This document shows, in pieces, positions 16,172-22,415 of a stretch of 35,386 nucleotides of DNA (the first letter of the stretch is position 1; each line of letters begins with the position of its first letter). A program made the position numbers and the translations under genes. The DNA comes from an uncultured Collinsella sp. Its GTDB lineage: Bacteria > Actinomycetota > Coriobacteriia > Coriobacteriales > Coriobacteriaceae. The stretch lies in NCBI GenBank assembly GCA_902489665.1, contig CABUAT010000021.1, positions 1 to 35,386 of the forward strand, written 5' to 3'. Below the pieces are notes generated by a model. It did no database searches, was not told the origin of the DNA, and saw nothing but the letters and a program-made list of their open reading frames with translations.

Positions 16172-17785
16172 TTACGCCTTGACGGTCGCAACGCCCCTGA
16201 AGGACATGCTCGTCGTGCCGATGCCCTTGAAGCCATCGAGGGCCTCGCCGTTGGGTGCAGTGGACGGATCGTCCCAGGAAGCGGAGACGGTCTTGACGTG
16301 GACAACGGGGTACAGAACGGCGTTGTCGGCAATGATGTCGAAGCACTCGTTCCACTTCTTCTGCTGCTCGTCGCCCTCGGCGGCAAGAGCCTCGTCCATG
16401 AGGCCGTGGAGCTTCTGCCACTCAGCGGACTCCTTCCACGGGCAACGGGTCTGCATCCAGACGTTGTCGCCGTACCACCAGTTGAGCAGCAGGTCGGGGT
16501 CGGCGCCGAAGCAGGAAGGATCGCCAGGGGCAAGGAGGATATCGTAGGCCTCGCCGCCGTCGATGGCAGCGTAAGTGGCCGGCGAGGTATCGGTCTGGAT
16601 GGTCACATCGAAGCCGAGAGCGTCGAGGTCGTTCTTGACCTGGGCGGCCATGCCCTTAATCTGCTCGTTGTCGGTGGTGCGCAGGGTGATGGCACCCGGG
16701 GTGATGCCAGACTCCTCGATGAGCTTCTTAGCCTTCTTGGCGTCGGTCTTGTACACCGTGGAAGCCTCATGATAGTTGGTGAAGCTCTTGGGCAGGTAGC
16801 AGCTGGCAGCGGTGGCAAGGCCGGCGAAGGTGTTGCTGACCATCTTCTCGGTGTCGAGCGCATACATGACAGCCTGACGGACCTTGACGTTGTTCCAAGG
16901 CTCCTTGGCGACGTTGAACATGATGAAGCGGGTGCCGAAACCCTGAACGTTATCGATCTTGCAGCCGGCGCTCTCGAGCTGGTCGACGGCGTCAGCGGTA
17001 ACGAGCTCCATAACGAGCGTGGAGCCCTCCTGCTGAGCGGTAACGCGAGCGGTGGGGTCGGTCAGGATGCTGTACTGGATCTTCTTATCCTCGGCAGCAT
17101 ACTCACCGTTGTACTCGGGGTTGGGAACCAAGGTGATCTCGGTATCGGAGATAGAGTCGTACATCCAGGGGCCGGAACCGATCGGCTGCTTGGCGCGATC
17201 CTCCTCGGTCTGGGTGGCCGGGGTAACGCGGACGATGGCCAGACGATCCTTGAGCAGGGAGAAGTTGGGGACCTTAGTCTTGACCGTCACGGTGCTGGCG
17301 TCCTTGGCCTCGATGGACTCGAAGGGCTGGAAGAACGGAGCATAGGTAGCGGAAGCGGCGCAAGCGGTGTAGGAGGCAACGACATCGTCAGCGGTGACCT
17401 CGGTGCCATCGGAGAACTTGGCGCCCTTGCGGATGGTGACCTCGAAAGTGGTGTCGTCCACAGACTTGGGATCGTCGGTGGCGAGCTCGTTGAAGGTGCT
17501 GTAGTCGTGGTAATCGATGCCGTAGAGGCCCTCGACGACGTGCCAGTTAGCACCCAGGCCCACAGCGGAGCCAGTGCTGGCGGGATCGAAGCTGGACGGA
17601 GCGTAAGCGGAACCAGCGGTGATCACGCCGCCGCCACGGTTGGCGGAATCGGTGGAGCCGGAAGCGGAACCCTCGTCGCTAGAGCTGCCACCGCAGCCAG
17701 TGAGACCAAGGCCGGCGACAGCAGCGACGCTGCCGGTGAGGCCGAGGAACGAACGCCTGGACATACCCTTGTTGATGATGGCCAT
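16172..17785 (-). CDS. Family-5 extracellular solute-binding lipoprotein, probable sialic-acid binding
   Basis: A 537-residue binding protein of the peptide/nickel/sialic-acid type. The N terminus has a twin-arginine motif SRRSFLG (9-15), a hydrophobic stretch and a lipobox LTGC with Cys31, followed by a Ser/Gly/Asp-rich tether, so it should be a Tat-exported lipoprotein on the outer face of the membrane. The mature part has the family's DDVVASY, RKGAKFSDGTEVTADDV and VRQAVMYALD blocks. The ATG at 17785 has AGGAGA six bases upstream; Met8 is a less likely alternative. First gene of the operon. Ligand is inferred from nanA/nanK/nanE: sialic acid is likely, a peptide is possible. Confidence 0.9.
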   Translation of the reverse strand: MAIINKGMSRRSFLGLTGSVAAVAGLGLTGCGGSSSDEGSASGSTDSANRGGGVITAGSAYAPSSFDPASTGSAVGLGANWHVVEGLYGIDYHDYSTFNELATDDPKSVDDTTFEVTIRKGAKFSDGTEVTADDVVASYTACAASATYAPFFQPFESIEAKDASTVTVKTKVPNFSLLKDRLAIVRVTPATQTEEDRAKQPIGSGPWMYDSISDTEITLVPNPEYNGEYAAEDKKIQYSILTDPTARVTAQQEGSTLVMELVTADAVDQLESAGCKIDNVQGFGTRFIMFNVAKEPWNNVKVRQAVMYALDTEKMVSNTFAGLATAASCYLPKSFTNYHEASTVYKTDAKKAKKLIEESGITPGAITLRTTDNEQIKGMAAQVKNDLDALGFDVTIQTDTSPATYAAIDGGEAYDILLAPGDPSCFGADPDLLLNWWYGDNVWMQTRCPWKESAEWQKLHGLMDEALAAEGDEQQKKWNECFDIIADNAVLYPVVHVKTVSASWDDPSTAPNGEALDGFKGIGTTSMSFRGVATVKA

Positions 17786-17922
17786 GTCTTCTCCTATCAA
17801 TAGAGAATCTTACTCGGGAGCACCTAGACTTGCCCCCGCGCAACTTGCGGACGATATATACCTTACCTACCGACGAACCCAACTGAGGTGCCGCGCTCGG
17901 CGACCGATACATACATACGCTT

Positions 17923-17943
17923 GAACGGTATTTACTACCGTTC
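17923..17943. promoter_or_regulatory. Probable operator palindrome of the nan operon
   Basis: Perfect 8-bp arms GAACGGTA and TACCGTTC separated by 5 bp (TTTAC). It covers the predicted -10 box and part of the spacer of the minus-strand promoter, so a bound repressor would block transcription. The regulator is not encoded in the window. Confidence 0.65.
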
Positions 17944-17960
17944 ACCGAATTCATTGACAA
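17932..17960 (-). promoter_or_regulatory. Predicted promoter of the nan operon
   Basis: Minus-strand -35 TTGTCA (17955-17960; 5 of 6) and -10 TAGTAA (17932-17937; 3 of 6), spacer 17 bp, about 150 bp upstream of the binding-protein start. The weak -10 sits inside the palindrome. Confidence 0.45.
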
Positions 17961-18047
17961 ATGATTCGCCAGACAGTATGTATCGGCGAGGTGAGATATC
18001 AGTCTTCGTCAACCCGCAGGATAGCAGGGTTTTCGCTTGGGTTAGTC

Positions 18048-18057
18048 AAACGTTTTA
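18048..18057. promoter_or_regulatory. AAACGTTTTA motif upstream of the nan operon
   Basis: This ten-base sequence is shared exactly with the TTAAAACGTTTTAA palindrome upstream of gap (5342-5351). It overlaps a minus-strand TTGACT that could be a -35 box. It is of the CG-centred LacI/CcpA operator type. Confidence 0.35.
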
Positions 18058-18149
18058 GCGTTAATAAAACCCGAAACCAGCAGGCAATCATGGCGAAATA
18101 AATGGTTGAAAATCGCGCAATCATGTATATCAGTTGTTTAGGCTCGTGT

Positions 18150-20096
18150 TTAGCTATCGGAATGGCCAGCCGCCGCCTCGGCGCGCTCGGCATTCCATGC
18201 AACGAGCGCCTCGTGGACCGCCTTGGCAACATCGGCAGGTATGCCGCGAACTTCCGCGATCTCTTGCTCGCTCGCCGCGCGCAAACGCTTCATCGAGCCA
18301 AAATGGCGCATAAGGGCACGTTTTCTGGTGGGTCCCACGCCCGGAACGTCATCGAGTACCGAAACCGTCATGGCTTTATCGCGCAACTCACGGTGGAACG
18401 TGATGGCAAATCGGTGGGACTCATCGCGTACCTGTTTAATTAGATAGAGCGAAGCAGACCCGGTCGGCAGCACGACAGGAGTCTCGTCCCAAGGCACAAA
18501 AACTTCCTCGTCGGCCTTCGCCAAGCCACAAACTGGTATATCGAGCCCAAGAGCCTCAAGTTGCTTGATCGCAGCGGTCAATTGCGGCTTACCGCCATCG
18601 ACAACGAGCAAATCGGGGCGCGAGCCAAAGCGCTCGTCGGCCATGCGCTCGGGAGCATAGCGTCGTCCCAAAACCTCGGACATCGACACGAAGTCGTTTG
18701 CCTCGTCCAATTCGGCCTGAATTTTAAAACGACGGTACTGGCTCTTGTCGGCGCGCCCGTTGGTAAACACCACCATCGAGGCGACCGTAAAGGTGCCATG
18801 CAGTGTAGAGATATCGAAGCACTCGATACGCAACGGCGGCGATGGCAGCGCCAACGCACTTTCGAGCTCCAGGAGCGCTTGATTGGTGCGGTCGTCAGCG
18901 TACCCCGTTCGCATCATGTAGCGCATGAGGGCATGGCGCGCATTTTTGGATGCCATATCGAGCAGACGGTACTTTTCGCCACGCTGCGGCCTATGGAGAT
19001 GGCAGGAACGCTCACGCTTGCCCGCAAGCCACTCCCCCAGCGCCTCCGCATCCTCAAGCTCGACGGAAAGGTTGACCTCAGCTGGAATATCAGCCGTCTC
19101 GTCGTAATAGCGCTTAAGAAAGCCCGACTGGAGCTCTTCCTCGTCAACATCAAGACCCTTGTCGAGAATGAACTCGCAGGTGCGAACTGTTCGGCCCTCG
19201 CGAACGACGAAGACGCAAGCGGCGGAGATGGTCTCCTCGCGATAGAACCCGATGACATCGATATCGACACTGGAGGGAAAAACGACTTGCTGACGATCGT
19301 CCAGACCCCTGATGACCTCCAAACGACGTTTGACGCGTGCCGCGCGCTCAAAGTCGAGCGCCTCGGCGGCATCCGTCATCTCGGAGGTCAGCTCATCGAC
19401 GACATCCTTGCGATGGCCCGACAAAAAGCGCTCGACACGCTTGACGTTCTTGGCATAGTCTGCCGGGGAAATCGCGCCGACACACGCACCCGGGCCGCGC
19501 CCGACATGGTAGTCAAAGCAGGGACGCCCGTTTTGTGCGCAAATCATATTGACGATGTCTTCCTCGCCCTTGTGGGACTCGATGGTACGGCGACAACGAC
19601 GCCACTCCGCACAGGATGCAGAGCAGATGGGGATAACCTTGCGCAGCGTATCTATCGTCTCACGTGCCGCACGGCTATCGGTATAGGGTCCAAAATAGCG
19701 CGTTCCCGGCTTATGACGCTCACGCGTGTATTTGATCGCGGGATACAGGTCGCCCTTTGTAATGGCGATAAAGGGGTAGCTCTTGTCATCCTTGAGGTCG
19801 ACGTTAAAGTACGGATGGTACTGGCCGATCAGGTTGCGCTCGAGTACAAGCGCCTCATGCTCGGTTTCGACAACGATGTAGTCAAAGCTCGCCACCAGCT
19901 GCATCATCAGCGGGATCTTTTGACGCTCATCCTGCAGTGTCACGTATTGACGCATGCGGGCGCGCAGGTTTTTCGCCTTGCCCACGTAGATGACATCGCC
20001 CTTGGCATCCTTCCAAAGGTAGCATCCGGGCTGTGTGGGAACGCGCGAAACCTGCTCGGCAAGCGTTGGTATGTTGTCGTGACCGGCCACGCGCAC
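18150..20096 (-). CDS. uvrC: Excinuclease ABC subunit C
   Basis: A 648-residue nuclease making the dual incisions in nucleotide excision repair. GIY-YIG domain at about 20-100 (PGCYLWKD...VIYVGKAKNLRARM), a cysteine-rich region about 155-205, the UVR/UvrB-binding helix pair about 230-265, the RNase H-like domain with ECFDIS and VVDGGKPQL, and C-terminal helix-hairpin-helix motifs (VPGVGPTRKRAL). The start is GTG abutting the murJ TAG (TAGGTG), so they are coupled; a second GTG two codons later is equally possible. The usual Fe-S pattern is changed: RPC is kept, but the expected GRC is GRG (Gly201), and extra cysteines occur at 158, 162, 168 and 186. Confidence 0.95.
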   Translation of the reverse strand: MRVAGHDNIPTLAEQVSRVPTQPGCYLWKDAKGDVIYVGKAKNLRARMRQYVTLQDERQKIPLMMQLVASFDYIVVETEHEALVLERNLIGQYHPYFNVDLKDDKSYPFIAITKGDLYPAIKYTRERHKPGTRYFGPYTDSRAARETIDTLRKVIPICSASCAEWRRCRRTIESHKGEEDIVNMICAQNGRPCFDYHVGRGPGACVGAISPADYAKNVKRVERFLSGHRKDVVDELTSEMTDAAEALDFERAARVKRRLEVIRGLDDRQQVVFPSSVDIDVIGFYREETISAACVFVVREGRTVRTCEFILDKGLDVDEEELQSGFLKRYYDETADIPAEVNLSVELEDAEALGEWLAGKRERSCHLHRPQRGEKYRLLDMASKNARHALMRYMMRTGYADDRTNQALLELESALALPSPPLRIECFDISTLHGTFTVASMVVFTNGRADKSQYRRFKIQAELDEANDFVSMSEVLGRRYAPERMADERFGSRPDLLVVDGGKPQLTAAIKQLEALGLDIPVCGLAKADEEVFVPWDETPVVLPTGSASLYLIKQVRDESHRFAITFHRELRDKAMTVSVLDDVPGVGPTRKRALMRHFGSMKRLRAASEQEIAEVRGIPADVAKAVHEALVAWNAERAEAAAGHSDS

Positions 20097-21779
20097 CTAC
20101 TTGCGACGAAGCAGCGCCGAGACCTCGGGCATCTTAAGGACGACGGCAAGGCCAAAGGTAACAACAAGCGAGGCGACACCCGCAACGCAAACGTAGCCAA
20201 GAGTAATCAGAATCGAGCCGCCAAGTGCCCCGACAAAGTGTTCAAGCGCCCACATGACGCCGGCGCCTGCGGCAGCACCTAGGCCACCGAGCAAAAGGCC
20301 AAAGAAACCGCCATGTAGGATAGATTTGACCTGAAGGCCACGCAGGCGACGACGCAGCCACCACAGCGAACAGCCGACCAAGATCACGTAGTCGACGACA
20401 TACGAAAGCGCGATTGCCGGCATACCGAAGCCCAGCACAACGCCAAACAGCAGAACCGAGCCGGCCTGGCCGATGGCGGAATACAGGCAATAGCGGCTAT
20501 AGGGCTTCATGTCGAGCAAGGCAGAGAAGCTCTTCTGCATCAACACGACCACGCCGTAGAGCGGCAGCGAGAGCGCCAGGTAGACAAGGTACTCGGACAC
20601 CAGCGCCACGCCGGATTCATCGAACTTGCCAGCACAGTAGATCATATTGAGCGGACGTGCGAAGACAATCAGGTACAGTGCGAACGGAATCAGGAAGAAC
20701 AGCATCTGGGCGACGCCACGCGAAATGCCCGTGCGAACGCTGTCGTAATCCTTCTCCTGTGCGTCATGAGAGAGCTCGGTATAGAGCGCCGTCGAAAGCG
20801 AGGCGGCAATCAGCGCGTAGGGCAGCGTGTACCACAGGCGCGCATAGGCGATGACGGAAGGACCCGTCTCGGGCTGGACCACCAGCGCGGCAGCGTTGGT
20901 GATAGAAGTCGAGACAAACATGCACACCGTGGCGAGCAGCGTCGGGATACCGAGCGCAATCGTCTGGCGCAGCGCGGGGTCCTTAAAGTCGATATGGATA
21001 TGGGGATGCACGCCGTGCTTGCCAAGCGCGGGAATCTGACATGCCATCTGAACAAAGACACCGAGGGTCGTACCGGCCGCAATCAAGATGATGCCGGCAC
21101 GTTCGCCAAACTGTGCGGACACGGGCGCAAAACCCATAAAGCTCGCAATGACGATCACATTGTTGAGGACCGGGGCAAACGTCGACCAGAAGTAGTCGCG
21201 GTGTGCGTTGAGAACGCCCGAGAACACCGAGCCCAAACCATAAAACAGAATCTGGATGGCAAAGAAACGGAACATGAACGCAGCGGTATCCATGCTGCCA
21301 CCGTCACCCGAAAGGAACGATTGCGTCCAGATAAAGCCCGGGGCGAACACGGTCCCCAGCAACGAAATGCCACCCAGCACTAAAAGCAGAATGCCGAGCA
21401 GGTTGCCCACGTACTCGTTCGAGGCCTCGCGACCCTGCTCACGCCTCACGCCCATGTACACGGGCAAAAACGCCGTCACGAGCATGCCACCCATCACGAG
21501 TTCGTAGAGCATATTGGGCAGGTTGTTGGCGACCTGATAGGAGGACGAGAGTAGCGACATGCCGATAGCGGCCGCCATTGCCCACGTGCGGATAAAACCG
21601 GTGACGCGAGACACGATAGTCAGGATGGTCATAAGCCCGGCGGAACGACCAACCGTGGAGTAGTCCGACGAGCCCATGTCGTCAGTGTCATCTCGCGACG
21701 AAGAAGCTTCGGATGAGGGTGTCTGAGGCGCAGATTCTTTTGCAAAATGAGCTCCGCGCTTCAATTCTTCCTGCGGCAT
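20097..21779 (-). CDS. murJ: Lipid II flippase MurJ
   Basis: A 560-residue polytopic protein of the MviN/MurJ branch of the MOP superfamily. About 45 N-terminal residues form a Ser/Asp-rich cytoplasmic tail, then about 14 membrane helices begin at LMTILTIVSRVTGFIR. The family-typical NLPNMLYELVMGGMLVTAFLPVY and RDYFWSTFAPVLNN segments are present. It flips lipid-linked peptidoglycan precursors across the membrane. It starts 3 bp after the YbaK-family gene's stop and ends at the uvrC start, giving a ybaK-murJ-uvrC operon. Confidence 0.93.
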   Translation of the reverse strand: MPQEELKRGAHFAKESAPQTPSSEASSSRDDTDDMGSSDYSTVGRSAGLMTILTIVSRVTGFIRTWAMAAAIGMSLLSSSYQVANNLPNMLYELVMGGMLVTAFLPVYMGVRREQGREASNEYVGNLLGILLLVLGGISLLGTVFAPGFIWTQSFLSGDGGSMDTAAFMFRFFAIQILFYGLGSVFSGVLNAHRDYFWSTFAPVLNNVIVIASFMGFAPVSAQFGERAGIILIAAGTTLGVFVQMACQIPALGKHGVHPHIHIDFKDPALRQTIALGIPTLLATVCMFVSTSITNAAALVVQPETGPSVIAYARLWYTLPYALIAASLSTALYTELSHDAQEKDYDSVRTGISRGVAQMLFFLIPFALYLIVFARPLNMIYCAGKFDESGVALVSEYLVYLALSLPLYGVVVLMQKSFSALLDMKPYSRYCLYSAIGQAGSVLLFGVVLGFGMPAIALSYVVDYVILVGCSLWWLRRRLRGLQVKSILHGGFFGLLLGGLGAAAGAGVMWALEHFVGALGGSILITLGYVCVAGVASLVVTFGLAVVLKMPEVSALLRRK

Positions 21780-21782
21780 CGC

Positions 21783-22283
21783 TCAGTCCTCTCTCGTAAT
21801 CGCGGCAACCGTCGCCCCGCAAAATGCAATTAAATCATCGGGTGCAAGCTCGAGCTGATAACCACGCTTGCCTCCCGAAATAAAAATGGTATCCCAAAGG
21901 ACACACGTCTCATCAATGAGCGTCCGGTAGCGTTTTTTCATACCGACCGGGCTGCAGCCGCCGCGAACGTAGCCAGTCGCCGCAAGCAAATCCTTCACAT
22001 GCATCATAACCAAGGACTTCTCCCCCGCGGCACGCGCGGCGGACTTTAGATCGAGCTCATCGGCAACAGGGATGCAGCACACGACATGGTCGTTGGACGG
22101 CGTCACGCAGACCAAGGTCTTAAATCCTTGACCGGGCTCCTCGCCAAGCTGCTCCGAAATCGCGACCCCCAGGCCCACCGACTCATCACCATCGTCTTCG
22201 TACGTATGTAGAACATAGGAAATGCCGGCGCTTTCCAGCTCGCGCATCGCATTGGTTTTTGGCGTCTTTACAGCCTTTGCCAT
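21783..22283 (-). CDS. ybaK: YbaK/EbsC-type Cys-tRNA(Pro) deacylase
   Basis: A 166-residue trans-editing protein that removes misattached amino acids such as Cys from tRNA-Pro. Features seen: KTNAMRELESAGISY near the N terminus, the VCVTPSNDHVVCCIPV core, and the conserved GYVRGGCSPVGMKK motif (about 113-126) with its lysines. Length is typical. The ATG at 22283 has AAAGGA upstream; the frame extends 32 codons further without homology. It leads the operon with murJ and uvrC. Which amino acid it clears cannot be told from sequence. Confidence 0.92.
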   Translation of the reverse strand: MAKAVKTPKTNAMRELESAGISYVLHTYEDDGDESVGLGVAISEQLGEEPGQGFKTLVCVTPSNDHVVCCIPVADELDLKSAARAAGEKSLVMMHVKDLLAATGYVRGGCSPVGMKKRYRTLIDETCVLWDTIFISGGKRGYQLELAPDDLIAFCGATVAAITRED

Positions 22284-22320
22284 GACATATCCTTTCCCTC
22301 GCATTCGGACGCAAAGATTA

Positions 22321-22350
22321 AGTATATGTCCAATTCGGCTGCATACGTCA
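22321..22350 (-). promoter_or_regulatory. Predicted promoter of ybaK-murJ-uvrC
   Basis: Minus-strand -35 TGACGT (22345-22350) and -10 TATACT (22321-22326; 5 of 6), spacer 18 bp, about 38 bp upstream of the ybaK start. The -35 is moderate. Confidence 0.5.
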
Positions 22351-22364
22351 CTTCGGCACAGCAA

Positions 22365-22395
22365 GCGCCATCGAATCACAAGGAGTCGATGGCGC
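22365..22395 (-). terminator. Stem-loop after uvrA
   Basis: Ten-bp perfect stem GCGCCATCGA/TCGATGGCGC (22365-22374 with 22386-22395) about 20 bp past the uvrA stop. The minus strand continues TTGCTGT, a poor T-tract, so termination may be partial. Confidence 0.6.
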
Positions 22396-22415
22396 CCATA
22401 AACTGAATCGCCTAT

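Larger units (their letters stand above)
17904..17986. repeat. Inverted 11-bp repeats CCGATACATAC flanking the nan operator
   Basis: CCGATACATAC at 17904-17914 and its exact reverse complement at 17976-17986 flank the promoter-operator palindrome at 61-bp internal spacing. This may be a pair of opposed binding sites for one regulator or a looping arrangement. Confidence 0.55.
17786..18149. other. 364-bp regulatory region of the nan operon
   Basis: No gene is seen here. It holds a promoter candidate with an overlapping palindrome (17923-17960), an inverted pair of 11-bp CCGATACATAC repeats (17904-17914 and 17976-17986), a CG-centred palindrome (18048-18057), a second weak promoter candidate (TTGACT at 18044-18049, minus strand), and a minus-strand TATATA near 17855-17860. 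It also contains the 3' end region of uvrC, without a clear terminator there; a short AACCC/GGGTT stem near 18011-18031 is the only candidate. Confidence 0.55.

Noticed and set aside
12211..17785. Calling the importer a peptide (Opp/Dpp) transporter.
   Set aside because: Subunits are of that superfamily, but they are in one run with the nan genes; peptide use remains possible but is less supported.
17954..17982. Plus-strand promoter TTGACA / TATGTA with 17-bp spacing.
   Set aside because: It would drive only antisense RNA into uvrC, its -10 is poor, and the opposite strand has the better match with an operator.
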